A stretch of DNA of 64,000 nt from PFL25 sp046260155 (GTDB lineage Bacteria > Chloroflexota > Anaerolineae > Anaerolineales > UBA4823). Positions 27,035 to 36,236 of the stretch are shown in pieces (position 1 is the stretch's first letter; every line of letters starts with the position of its first letter). The notes under the pieces are model-generated. The model did no database searches, had not been told where the DNA came from, and saw only the letters and a program-made list of their open reading frames with translations. A program made the translations under genes and the position numbers. The DNA lies in NCBI GenBank assembly GCA_046260155.1, contig JBJYXV010000020.1, positions 1-64,000 on the forward strand. The letters run 5' to 3'.

Positions 27035-27373
27035 TTGCGAAGTGATGATTTACAAGTGAGCGATCAGCTGGTGAAAATCAAAGATAAGAACAGTGGACAT
27101 ACCTGGCTGCGGCCAATCGTTCCTGTCGTGCTTGTGCTTTTCAAACTATTAATCGCAGAACCATCCCTGACTTACGACCAGGAAATGGATACATATCCCA
27201 CCTGGTCGAAAGGAGAACTGGATTTCGATGGTCTCGAATCACTGGGAATGGGTGAACCCAACCCTTACCAGGTATCCATGGAGCTGGCGTTTACCAGGCC
27301 TGGTGATCAGGTTTATATGGTTCCTGAGTTTTCTAATGGAGATGGATCAGGGGAGATTGGCTTGGGTTCGTAG
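27035..27373 (+). pseudogene. Possible gene remnant resembling a DUF5060-type N-terminal domain
   Basis: An open frame of 112 codons with a TTG start and no ribosome site. A hydrophobic stretch (PIVPVVLVLFKLLIA) is followed by a segment NPYQVSMELAFTRPGDQVYMVPEF and NGDGSG. That pattern resembles the DUF5060 domain found at the front of some bacterial glycoside hydrolases, but the frame stops there. I read it as a truncated remnant; it could also be chance. The surrounding 26817-27034 and 27374-27496 hold no other gene that I can see. Confidence 0.35.
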
Positions 27374-27496
27374 GATAAATATGTCATTTGCAAAACACCG
27401 GAACTAATGTATAAGTTATGCAGATGCTGAGAGGCAAAATTATAGGGATTGTAAATTCGTGGGTATTTCAACCTGGTTGGCTAAATAATTGACAAG

Positions 27497-30400
27497 ATGA
27501 GCTCATTTTACTACTTGATCATTGGTTTCATAGTTGGCGTCTCCCTGGGCAGCCTTACATGGTATCTCTGGGTACATCTTCATAATTCGACCACAGAAAG
27601 TGCATCTCCTGAAGTCAAGGATGGGGAGCAGGAAGCACTCAAGCTGCGCCTGGACGAGCTAACCATTTTACACGCCATTGCCACCGCAGGTGCAGAAGCA
27701 GTTGACGAAGATAGCTTGATCGAGCGTGTCACGGAGGTAATTGGAGAAAACCTGTATCCGGACAATTTCGGAGTGTTGCTTATGGAGCAAGGTGGGGACA
27801 GGCTTCGGACTCACCCTTCGTATCGAGAAGATAGTGAATTAAATGGTCCAGAATGGATTCCGGTTGGGGAAGGAATCTGCGGACAGGTGGCATTGATCGG
27901 CGACCCCATATATGTGGCGGATGTGCATCGGGAACAAAACTATATTGAAGTAAACATTGCAACCCGCTCGGAATTATGTGTACCTTTAAAGATTGGTGAG
28001 CGGGTGATCGGGGTATTGAATGCCGAGAGAGACAAGATTGATGGCTTTTCAGCCTCTGATGAAAGACTGCTATCAACCATTGCAGGACAGCTGGCAACCG
28101 CAATTGATCGGTTACGTGCTGAATCCGCCGTATACCGCCGGGCCGGGCAGCTTTCCATCCTGTCCAGCGTCAGCCAGGAGATAGTTGCCAGCCTAATTCC
28201 AGCTCAGGTGTTTGCAGCTGTTCACCAGGCAGCTGCACAGCTGATGTTCGTGGATGGTTTCCTTATCGCGTTGCTTGGTGATGATCACCAGGACCTCTCT
28301 CCGGTTTACTTCAGGGACCGTAATGGACGAGTTTCCGGAGATTTGATACCAGCTGTGCTGGATATTTGCAGCAGGGTATCAACAACAGGTGATCCAGTTT
28401 TGATCAACAGCCGCAAAGACCTGAAAGACCTTGAAATCTCCGCTGAATCAGACGATGATGTACTGCAATCAATCTTAGCGGTGCCTTTAAGAGTGGGTGG
28501 CAAGTTATTCGGCGTCGTATCCTGTCAGAGTCGTCGTCTGCGTGAATATTCACCGGATGATCTGGAGATCCTCAACACACTGGCAAACCAGGCTGCGATT
28601 GCTATAGAAAATGCCAGGCTGTTTGAGGAAACCCAACAGCGTTTAGCAGAGCTAACATTGCTAAGTCAAATCATTGCCATTACTGCCACGGAAAACGATC
28701 TGACTATTGCCTTGGGTCTGATCTGCCAAGAGCTGGCGCAGTTTCTCGAGGTGCCGGAAGTGAGCTTTTCGCTCCTGAATTCAGAGCTGTCATTGGCTCA
28801 GGTAATCGCAGAATATCACACACCTGAACGCCCAGATATTTTGGGAAAGCAGATCCCGGTGATCGGCAATCCAGTAATGACCTCAATCTTGGAAAGTACA
28901 TCAGCCCTTGTGATCGAAGACACGAGCCGCCACCCGCTTCTCTCCGCTTCCGCTCCGGACAAGGATGCGGCTTCATTATTGCTTGCGCCAATTGTATTCG
29001 GTGATGAAGTGGTCGGTACACTGGAAGTGGTGTCGATCACCAGGCGGCAATTTACACCAGCAGAGGTCTCGCTGGCCCAGAAAGTGACCAGCCAGGTTGG
29101 ACAGGTATTGGAGCGATTGGGATTATTTGCGGCTACACGTGATCAAGCAGAACGCATGGCACATCTTGCCACGATTAGTGAGGGTTTAAACCGGCCCTTA
29201 TCCCTTGAAGAAGTGATCAGAAGCATTGGCAGAGGGGCAGTACTGCTCAGCCAGGCAGATCGAGCCGCGCTATTCCTGCGCCACAAAAATGGAGAAATCA
29301 CTGCTCCCTGGTACGAGAATCTTTCAACAGCGTTTGTCCAACAGGTTTCCCAGCAATTTGACGAGCTGGTTGGTAGGACCTTGATTCGCAGCTCCGAGCC
29401 AGTCTTGCTGATAGATATCAATCAGCTGCCGGGAGATTCTCTGGTCAAGGACTTTGGATTGGAAGAGGGATTTCGCGGTGTCGATATCTGGCCTTTGGTT
29501 TACAAGGATGATGTGGTAGCAGCCGTGGGCTGTTATTTTAATGAACCACATATTGGTTCCGAGACAGAACAAGAAGTCATGCTAACATTTGCCCGGCAGG
29601 CTGCAGTTGCTTTAGTGAATGCGCAACTCTTCGATGAAGCACGGCGCAGGACACTCCAGTTGGAAGCTCTCAATGCGATTATCAGCGAGGTCGCTGCAGC
29701 AGCAAACCTTGAACATCTGCTCGATATAACACTTGACCACACCCTGAGAGCGCTTGGTTTGCATATTGGGGGAATATGGGCTGGTGATAGGCAGGTCGCC
29801 CGTGAAATGCCGGACCAGTTAATTCAGGTTTTCGACCGGTTAATCGTAGAAAAGGAAAACAAGTCTTCCTCAACGATCGCTGTAGAAGATTGGGAACAAG
29901 TTCGGGAAGGGAAATCTTATTACAGCCTGAGGAATGTTCTGCTGGATCACCATGCACGCGCTACTCTCACAATCCCACTTGAATCCGAAGGACGTCAAAT
30001 TGGTGGTTTGAGTTTAGTTTCACCGCGGGACCATGATTGGTTACCAGAAGAGATCGCGTTGGTTGAAGGGGTAGGTAAACAGCTTGGCGGAGCTATTGAA
30101 CGCATCACTTTGCTCTCAAGAATCCAGGAGAACGCCCAGCAAGTACAGCATATCATTGATACCGTACCCGAAGGGGTGATCCTGTTAAATGAAGAAAACC
30201 GCATTATGCTTGCTAATCCGGTGGCACAAAACTACCTTATTCATCTCGCAGATTATTCATCTGGAGGTATTTTGACCCACATTGGACAAAAGCCGCTCGC
30301 AGATCTGTTCGAATCTGAAGGACAGGATCGCTGGCAGGAGATTGAATATGCTGGGCCACCTCGACAAATTTTTGAAATTGGCGTTCAGTCTCTCGAGGTA

Positions 30401-31606
30401 AGTGATAGTCCAGGTAGGTGGGTGGTGGCAATTCGGGAAGTAACCAAGGAGAGAGAAGCGCAAAACCGCATCCAGATGCAGGAGAGATTGGCGACCGTAG
30501 GGCAATTGGCAGCTGGGATAGCGCATGATTTCAATAACATCCTGGCGGCGATCGTCGTATATGCGGATTTATTAAAACGGGATCCAAATCTATTATCAGC
30601 CAGCCAGGAGCGGCTGAGCATCATCCAGCAGCAGGTGCACCGTGCTGCAAGCCTGATCCGCCAAATTTTAGATTTCAGCCGCAGATCGGTGATGGAGCAA
30701 AGTTCGCTGGATTTACTGCCATTTGTTAAAGAATTGGATAAGCTGCTCCGCAGAGTTTTGCCTGAAACGATTCAGATTGAGTTGAACTACCAGCCTGGAA
30801 TTTACCTGGTGAATGCTGACCCGACGCGCCTGCAGCAGGTATTTATGAACCTTGCCGTAAATGCTCGAGATGCTTCAGCGGGTGGTGGCATTTTGAAGTT
30901 TGACCTGGATCAAGTCAGGTTTCAGGATGGAGAGGCTTCACCTTGCCCAGGGGTTCCACCTGGGGCATGGAATCGCATCACTGTCCAGGATTCTGGCGAA
31001 GGAATACCTCCAGATGTGCTGCCGCATATTTTCGAACCCTTTTTTACTACCAAACCTGTGGGCGAAGGGACTGGTCTTGGTCTGGCGCAGGCATATGGAA
31101 TCATCAAGCAGCATAATGGCTACATTGATGCACACAGCGAGCTTGGCGAAGGTACGATTTTTCACATCTATTTGCCTGCGCAGCAGCCAGTGGTTGAGCA
31201 GGTTGATCAGCCGGATTTGCCTTTGGGGGGCGGAGGTTCAGGGGAAACGATCCTGCTGGTCGAGGATGATTACTCAACCCGCGAGGCAATAAAAACTTTG
31301 CTTGAAGATCTAAATTATTTAGTCCTGATTGCAGCGGATGGACAGGAAGCATTGGATATTTATAACAAAAAGGCAGACCAAATCGCCCTGGTGATCAGCG
31401 ACCTGGTCATGCCAGTGATGGGTGGAGTGGCCCTCTACCAAAAATTGCTCGAAAGATGGCCAGAGGTAAAAATGTTATTTATCACTGGTCATCCAGAGAT
31501 AGAGCAGGATCGAGCTTTACTTGAATCCGGTAAAGTGCACTGGCTTCAGAAACCGTTCTCGGTAGGGGAGTTCAACAAGGTGGTGAATAGCCTTTTGCGG
31601 GATTGA
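27497..31606 (+). CDS. Hybrid sensor histidine kinase with multiple GAF domains, PAS and receiver
   Basis: A 1369-residue signalling protein. A single N-terminal membrane segment (residues 4-24) is followed by what look like five GAF-type domains (about 50-195, 215-375, 385-545, 555-715, 725-885). A PAS-like region covers 890-1000. The dimerisation/phosphoacceptor box GIAHDFNNIL has His1010. The ATPase domain shows NLAVNARDA, DSGEGIPPDVLPHIFEPFFTTK and GTGLGLAQAYGI. A C-terminal receiver has phospho-acceptor Asp1302 in SDLVMPVMGG. No partner regulator or output gene lies next to it. The signal sensed is unknown; GAF domains often bind cyclic nucleotides, haem or small ligands. Confidence 0.92.
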   Translation: MSSFYYLIIGFIVGVSLGSLTWYLWVHLHNSTTESASPEVKDGEQEALKLRLDELTILHAIATAGAEAVDEDSLIERVTEVIGENLYPDNFGVLLMEQGGDRLRTHPSYREDSELNGPEWIPVGEGICGQVALIGDPIYVADVHREQNYIEVNIATRSELCVPLKIGERVIGVLNAERDKIDGFSASDERLLSTIAGQLATAIDRLRAESAVYRRAGQLSILSSVSQEIVASLIPAQVFAAVHQAAAQLMFVDGFLIALLGDDHQDLSPVYFRDRNGRVSGDLIPAVLDICSRVSTTGDPVLINSRKDLKDLEISAESDDDVLQSILAVPLRVGGKLFGVVSCQSRRLREYSPDDLEILNTLANQAAIAIENARLFEETQQRLAELTLLSQIIAITATENDLTIALGLICQELAQFLEVPEVSFSLLNSELSLAQVIAEYHTPERPDILGKQIPVIGNPVMTSILESTSALVIEDTSRHPLLSASAPDKDAASLLLAPIVFGDEVVGTLEVVSITRRQFTPAEVSLAQKVTSQVGQVLERLGLFAATRDQAERMAHLATISEGLNRPLSLEEVIRSIGRGAVLLSQADRAALFLRHKNGEITAPWYENLSTAFVQQVSQQFDELVGRTLIRSSEPVLLIDINQLPGDSLVKDFGLEEGFRGVDIWPLVYKDDVVAAVGCYFNEPHIGSETEQEVMLTFARQAAVALVNAQLFDEARRRTLQLEALNAIISEVAAAANLEHLLDITLDHTLRALGLHIGGIWAGDRQVAREMPDQLIQVFDRLIVEKENKSSSTIAVEDWEQVREGKSYYSLRNVLLDHHARATLTIPLESEGRQIGGLSLVSPRDHDWLPEEIALVEGVGKQLGGAIERITLLSRIQENAQQVQHIIDTVPEGVILLNEENRIMLANPVAQNYLIHLADYSSGGILTHIGQKPLADLFESEGQDRWQEIEYAGPPRQIFEIGVQSLEVSDSPGRWVVAIREVTKEREAQNRIQMQERLATVGQLAAGIAHDFNNILAAIVVYADLLKRDPNLLSASQERLSIIQQQVHRAASLIRQILDFSRRSVMEQSSLDLLPFVKELDKLLRRVLPETIQIELNYQPGIYLVNADPTRLQQVFMNLAVNARDASAGGGILKFDLDQVRFQDGEASPCPGVPPGAWNRITVQDSGEGIPPDVLPHIFEPFFTTKPVGEGTGLGLAQAYGIIKQHNGYIDAHSELGEGTIFHIYLPAQQPVVEQVDQPDLPLGGGGSGETILLVEDDYSTREAIKTLLEDLNYLVLIAADGQEALDIYNKKADQIALVISDLVMPVMGGVALYQKLLERWPEVKMLFITGHPEIEQDRALLESGKVHWLQKPFSVGEFNKVVNSLLRD

Positions 31607-31659
31607 ATTGGAGTGATTTTTTTATCCTGCCCGAGGCAATAATCACCTTGTGAGAATTG

Positions 31660-32430
31660 TTATTTTTTCTGGTTGTCTTTTACATGCTGGATAAAGGCAG
31701 GTGAGTTCAAATTTCTTTCCAACAAATAAGAGATATAGCGGTGCATGAATTGTTCAAGTTCTTGATTCATTTGCGCGGGAAGTTGTGCACGGGCTGCCTC
31801 CCGGTATGCACTGCGTTGAAAATGGCGCAGGTACTTGAGAGTCATCATCGGGATTGGTCTTGCATCTTGTATCTTGGGACCACATCGAGGACAAACCGCG
31901 CCTCCCAGTGCTGCTGAGAAGAATTGATCTTCAGGCTGGATCACAGATTCACAGTTAACACATTTGGTTAATTCGGGTCGATACCCCAGAAGATCTAACA
32001 AGTGGATTTCGAAATATCGAACAGCAAGGTAAGGTGCCTGCTCATTCTCAATGCGTGCCAATGTATCCTTTAATAATCGATAGATCAGCTGATTGTCGTC
32101 CTGCTCGTAGGTGAATCGATCTAGCAGCTCGACAACATAGGCTGCATATCCAACTTTGAGAAGATCGGTGCGCAGATCTAGATATGCCTCCAGGGTTTCT
32201 GCCTGGGTAATAATTAGGAAAGTCCTTCCCCGTGCTAACATAAGGTTTGAACAAGTGAATGGTTCGAGGTGGCCAGCTTTGCGTGAACGAATCTTCCTGG
32301 CACCTTTGGCGATGGCTTGCACCTTCCCCAATTTGAGGGTGTAAAGCCAAAGCAAACGATCTGCTTCCCCCCAATTCTTATGGCTTAAAACGATCGCTTC
32401 AGACTGGAAAGTTCGCTCCTGGTTGGACAT
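31660..32430 (-). CDS. recO: DNA repair protein RecO
   Basis: Recombination mediator that helps load RecA at gaps with RecF/RecR. The 256-residue protein has the N-terminal OB-fold start (EAIVLSHKNWGEADRLLWLYT) and a zinc site with CVNC and CPRC pairs (residues about 163-190). The C-terminal helical part is typical of the family. No Shine-Dalgarno sequence precedes the ATG. A TATAAT six bases upstream points to a leaderless transcript. It ends 53 bp from the convergent sensor-kinase gene. Confidence 0.92.
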   Translation of the reverse strand: MSNQERTFQSEAIVLSHKNWGEADRLLWLYTLKLGKVQAIAKGARKIRSRKAGHLEPFTCSNLMLARGRTFLIITQAETLEAYLDLRTDLLKVGYAAYVVELLDRFTYEQDDNQLIYRLLKDTLARIENEQAPYLAVRYFEIHLLDLLGYRPELTKCVNCESVIQPEDQFFSAALGGAVCPRCGPKIQDARPIPMMTLKYLRHFQRSAYREAARAQLPAQMNQELEQFMHRYISYLLERNLNSPAFIQHVKDNQKK

Positions 32431-32436
32431 GATCGC

Positions 32437-32442
32437 ATTATA
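32437..32442 (-). promoter_or_regulatory. -10 box of recO (probably leaderless)
   Basis: TATAAT on the minus strand ends six bases before the recO ATG, so the A of ATG should be position +1. The -35 region is poorly conserved. Confidence 0.5.
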
Positions 32443-32522
32443 CTCGATGGAGTATGCTGGACTCTAATGGGAGTTCTGATTATTAGCCACCTCTATCAAC
32501 ACCAAAACAACACCTAGCGCTG

Positions 32523-32551
32523 TTGACGCGCGCGAGCCTCTCTGGTAGAAT
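32523..32551 (+). promoter_or_regulatory. Sigma-70 type promoter of rplI with extended -10
   Basis: TTGACG (32523-32528), a 17-bp spacer and TAGAAT (32546-32551) preceded by TGG, giving an extended -10. Transcription should start near 32558. A GC-rich inverted repeat (GCGCCCGG at 32556-32563 with CCGGGCGC at 32581-32588) then lies at the very 5' end of the rplI leader. Confidence 0.75.
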
Positions 32552-32650
32552 CCTTGCGCCCGGAGCGTTGTACCCTTCGCCCGGGCGCGCTTTCTGTGAA
32601 ACTATTATGACGCAGGGCGAATCCTAATGATATGAAAGGGCTTGAGAAAA

Positions 32651-33322
32651 ATGAAAGTTTTATTATTGAAAGATGTATTTAAACTCGGTCGGGCGGGAGA
32701 CATAAAACGAGTTGCAGATGGTTACGGTCGCAATTTTTTGTTACCCCAAGGACTCGCAGTCCTTGCGACTCCCGGCGCATTGAAACAGGTTGAAAGAATT
32801 AAAACCGAGGCAACAATTCAGCGAAATGCACTTAACGAAGAATTAAGTGAGGTTGCCGGGCAGTTGGACGGCACACGCCTGTCCTTCTCTGCACGGGCGA
32901 GTGAAACAGGAAAACTTTACGGTTCAATCACAACCCAGATGATTGCTGATTCACTCAGCGAAAAAACAGGTGTGGAGATCAATAAGCGCCAGGTATTTGC
33001 ACAGCCCTTGAAATCTCTGGGTGAGCACAACGTCGAAATCCGCCTGACAGTTGATCTCGTTCCGGAGATCACCGTGGTTGTCAACCGGGAAGGCGAAGCA
33101 CCAGTAGAATTTGTGATTCAGGAACCTGTCATGCCCGATAGCGAAGAAGATCAGGTGGAGCTGGAATTCGAGGAATCAGGGGATACTCTCGTCGAAACCC
33201 AACCTGAGGATGCAAGCGAATCTGGCAATCCAGAGGCAGAGCTTGATTCCGATGTCGCGGATGAAGAGTTAGAGGATGTTCAAGAATCCGAGATCGCGGG
33301 AGAGGATGAGACGGAGGAATAA
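32651..33322 (+). CDS. rplI: Large subunit ribosomal protein L9 with long acidic C-terminal tail
   Basis: L9 binds 23S rRNA and bridges ribosomes. Residues 1-50 (MKVLLLKDVFKLGRAGDIKR..GYGRNFLLPQGLA) are the standard N-terminal rRNA-binding domain, and residues up to about 150 complete the usual protein. The protein continues to 223 residues with about 70 residues dominated by Glu and Asp, which L9 of model bacteria lacks. The ATG at 32651 is chosen over a TTG at 32642, with AAAGGG upstream. A strong promoter precedes and a terminator follows. It is not joined here to rpsF, ssb or rpsR. Confidence 0.95.
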   Translation: MKVLLLKDVFKLGRAGDIKRVADGYGRNFLLPQGLAVLATPGALKQVERIKTEATIQRNALNEELSEVAGQLDGTRLSFSARASETGKLYGSITTQMIADSLSEKTGVEINKRQVFAQPLKSLGEHNVEIRLTVDLVPEITVVVNREGEAPVEFVIQEPVMPDSEEDQVELEFEESGDTLVETQPEDASESGNPEAELDSDVADEELEDVQESEIAGEDETEE

Positions 33323-33376
33323 AGATACCAGGCAGGCAGCTGGTGAGCCTTCTCTGAAGAAAAATAAATTACTGTC

Positions 33377-33419
33377 AAAAAACACCGGCCTGGGGCAGAT
33401 ACCTGGTCGGTGTTTTTTT
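33377..33419 (+). terminator. Intrinsic terminator after rplI
   Basis: Hairpin with arms ACACCG (33382-33387) and CGGTGT (33408-33413), extended by a GCC/GGT pairing inside. It is preceded by an A-run and followed by seven T, so it could work on both strands. It ends 55 bp after the rplI stop. Confidence 0.88.
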
Positions 33420-33454
33420 GAAGTAATTTGCTGGTGCCCGGTTTCCTCCAGAGA

Positions 33455-33482
33455 TTGATTTCCTGATAATATGAAGTATAAA
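33455..33482 (+). promoter_or_regulatory. Promoter of the rodZ-like gene
   Basis: TTGATT (33455-33460), a 16-bp spacer and TATAAA (33477-33482). The start codon follows ten bases later, so the leader would be only a few bases long. Confidence 0.5.
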
Positions 33483-33492
33483 TAACAAGGCC

Positions 33493-34752
33493 ATGTCTGA
33501 GAGAATTGGTAAGGAGTTACAAGAAACTCGACAGGGGTTAGAAATTTCTCTTGAGCAAGCAGCTGAAGAGACGCGCATTCGTTTACGTTATCTTCAGGCT
33601 TTGGAGCAGGGGGATTTCAACCAGCTGCCTTCTAAAGCTCATTTGCGGGGATTCTTACGATCTTATGCTGATTATCTGGGTATTGACTCTGGAAGACTGC
33701 TCAAGAAATTTGAGCAACTTGAGAATCCCGAACAAGAGATTGAGGTAGAAATACCATCTGAACTACTGCCAGAAGAACCCAAAGATCCCCAGAAATCAGT
33801 TTCGATATTTGAGGATCTGGGTGAACAGCTGAGGCAGCGTCGAGAAATGTTGGGATTCTCATTGGAAGAAGTAGAACGCAATATCCATATCCGCCAACAT
33901 TATTTAGAAGCGCTTGAAGCAGGTAATCTTGATGGCTTGCCCTCTCCAGTTCAAGGTCGAGGCATGCTGCAAAATTATGCAAAATTTCTGGGTCTTGATG
34001 TGGACGCAATCCTTCTTAAGTATGCGGATGGATTACAAGCCCAACTCGTTGAAAGAAAAGCTAAAAAGCCGGTGCAATCAGATACAAAACCCCGATCTCG
34101 AAGAATGAGTGTCCCTTTTTCAGGGATCTTCCCGGGGGAATGGATACTGAGAGCAGTGCTAATCCTGGTTGTTTTGGCTTTTGTGATCTGGGGTGCGACC
34201 AGAATCAGCTCTTTACGGGCAGCGCAAACCCCAGCGGAGACTGTCCCACCAATCGTAGAAGCTCTACAATCAACACCGGAAAATGACATCACAGCAGAAC
34301 CCCAATTGACAAACACACCAGATCAAGGTATTTCCGAGCCGGTAAATCAGCCTGCTAATGACAACGTGCAGATCCCACCAACAGAAGAGGTTCTTCCAGA
34401 GACCCCGGTTCCTACAATCAGTGATGCTCCTATCCAGGTTTACATTTCAATCCTTCGGAGAGCATGGATGCGGGTGACCGTGGATGGTGAAGTAGAGTTT
34501 GAGGGGCGTGTAATTCCTGGAAGTGCCTATTCATTCTCGGGAGAATTTGAAATTGACCTGATTACTGGAAATGGCGCTGGTTTACAGGTGTTTTTCAATG
34601 GAACTGACCTGGGGATTTTAGGCGTTTATGGGGAAGTAGTTTACAAGGTTTTCACTCCAGAGGGTGTTTTGCTCCCGACTCCCACCAGCACTGCTGTTCC
34701 AACCGATACACCCCAAGCAAGCCCTACTCCACCAGTGACCAATACTCCTTAG
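33493..34752 (+). CDS. RodZ-like transmembrane protein with two tandem HTH domains
   Basis: A 419-residue protein. Residues 1-75 are an HTH_25/Xre-like domain (LEISLEQAAEETRIRLRYLQALEQG). A second copy follows at about 110-185 (LGFSLEEVERNIHIRQHYLEALEAG). One membrane helix lies near residues 218-238, then a Thr/Pro/Glu-rich linker, then a DUF4115-like beta domain (VYISILRRAWMRVTVDGEVEFEGRV) and a Pro/Thr tail. RodZ links the MreB cytoskeleton to cell-wall synthesis and normally has one HTH. The doubled domain is unusual. rimO follows after about 50 bp. Confidence 0.85.
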   Translation: MSERIGKELQETRQGLEISLEQAAEETRIRLRYLQALEQGDFNQLPSKAHLRGFLRSYADYLGIDSGRLLKKFEQLENPEQEIEVEIPSELLPEEPKDPQKSVSIFEDLGEQLRQRREMLGFSLEEVERNIHIRQHYLEALEAGNLDGLPSPVQGRGMLQNYAKFLGLDVDAILLKYADGLQAQLVERKAKKPVQSDTKPRSRRMSVPFSGIFPGEWILRAVLILVVLAFVIWGATRISSLRAAQTPAETVPPIVEALQSTPENDITAEPQLTNTPDQGISEPVNQPANDNVQIPPTEEVLPETPVPTISDAPIQVYISILRRAWMRVTVDGEVEFEGRVIPGSAYSFSGEFEIDLITGNGAGLQVFFNGTDLGILGVYGEVVYKVFTPEGVLLPTPTSTAVPTDTPQASPTPPVTNTP

Positions 34753-34804
34753 AAAGTGTATTAAACTTGTTCGACTATCTCAATTATTAAAGGTGTTTTC
34801 ATTT

Positions 34805-36235
34805 ATGCGAAAGAATACTTACCATTTGATTTCATTGGGTTGTTCGAAGAACACCGTTGATTCTGAATCGATGGGGCAATTGTTGAATCAATCCGGATAT
34901 ACCGTAGAGCCGGATGCCGCCCAAGCGAAGATTATTATCGTTAATACTTGTGGATTTATCGACCAGGCCAGGGATGAATCGCTACAGATGCTGAGGGAAT
35001 TAGCAGTTCAGAAAAAGGATGACCAGTACTTAATCGCGGCCGGTTGCATGACCCAACGTCTCGGTCTGGAAGTGATCAATCAGGTGCCTGGGATTGATGG
35101 GTTGCTGAGCACTCGACGCTGGATGGACATTGTCGACGTGATACAGGAATTAAGAAATGGAAAACATCCACAACCGGTTTACCATCTCCCGGATACCTCT
35201 CGGACCGTTGTAGAACAAGAAGGAGTATTGCGAGCGGCAGTTCAAGGCAGCAGCGCGTACTTGAAAATTGCTGATGGGTGCCGCCGACCATGTGCATTTT
35301 GTTCTATTCCCTTGATTAAAGGGACAGCGGTCAGCAGGCCAATCGATTCCATCCTGGAAGATGCTGTACTGCTGCAGAATCATGGTATCCGTGAAATCAT
35401 CCTGATCGCCCAAGACACTACCGATTATGGTCATGATTTAGGTATGAAGAATGGATTGGCGGTTCTCCTTGAGCAGATGGTGCAGGTTCTACAGGATGAC
35501 CAATTAGCCATCCATGATCCTGCAGAGGATATCGCTTGGATTCGCATCATGTATGCATATCCAGGGTATGTAACGGATCAATTGATCGATGTGATGGCCT
35601 CCCACGAGCAAATACTGCCCTACCTGGATATCCCGCTGCAGCATGCGCATCCAAGAATCTTGCGGGCGATGCGCAGACCAGCCAATATCGATTGGATGTA
35701 CACAACCTTAGAAAAGATGCGCGAGAAAATGCCAGATCTTGCATTGAGAACGACCTTTATTGTCGGATACCCTGGTGAAACGGAATTGGAATTCCAATCG
35801 ATGCTGGATTTTATTGCTGAAATTCGTTTCGATAAAGTAGGGGCATTTCAATTTTCCTTTGAGCCTGGGACTGAAAGCGAGGCATTAGGGGATCCAATCC
35901 CATCGGAAGTTAAGCAAGAGCGCTGGGAGCGTTTGATGGCTTTGCAGCAGGGTATCTCCCTTGAAAGAAATCAGGCACAGCTAGGGAAAATTCTTGATGT
36001 GCTGGTTGAAGGTCAAGGTGATGGTCTTTCAGTAGGCAGGACTTACCGGGACGCACCGGAAATTGATGGCTTGACGATCCTGGAAGGCGAATACGCCAGT
36101 GGGGAAATGATCCCGGTCCGTATCACGGATGCGATGGCATATGATCTGCATGGAATCCCGTTGCATAAATGGTCGCAGTTTGTGAATCGAAGTTCCGACA
36201 CAATTACCCTCGAACCGAGAAAGGAAGGATCCTGA
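34805..36235 (+). CDS. rimO: Ribosomal protein S12 methylthiotransferase RimO
   Basis: Radical SAM enzyme that adds a methylthio group to Asp of ribosomal protein S12. Architecture: N-terminal UPF0004 domain with cluster cysteines in LGCSKN, NTCGFI and AAGCMTQ; radical SAM core with CRRPCAFCSIP (CxxxCxxC); C-terminal TRAM-type domain. The 476-residue start at ATG 34805 is used, with AAAGG about 12 bases upstream; a GTG at 34793 is an alternative. The rodZ-rimO adjacency is shared with several other bacteria. The next gene starts one base after its stop. Confidence 0.94.
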   Translation: MRKNTYHLISLGCSKNTVDSESMGQLLNQSGYTVEPDAAQAKIIIVNTCGFIDQARDESLQMLRELAVQKKDDQYLIAAGCMTQRLGLEVINQVPGIDGLLSTRRWMDIVDVIQELRNGKHPQPVYHLPDTSRTVVEQEGVLRAAVQGSSAYLKIADGCRRPCAFCSIPLIKGTAVSRPIDSILEDAVLLQNHGIREIILIAQDTTDYGHDLGMKNGLAVLLEQMVQVLQDDQLAIHDPAEDIAWIRIMYAYPGYVTDQLIDVMASHEQILPYLDIPLQHAHPRILRAMRRPANIDWMYTTLEKMREKMPDLALRTTFIVGYPGETELEFQSMLDFIAEIRFDKVGAFQFSFEPGTESEALGDPIPSEVKQERWERLMALQQGISLERNQAQLGKILDVLVEGQGDGLSVGRTYRDAPEIDGLTILEGEYASGEMIPVRITDAMAYDLHGIPLHKWSQFVNRSSDTITLEPRKEGS

Positions 36236-36236
36236 A

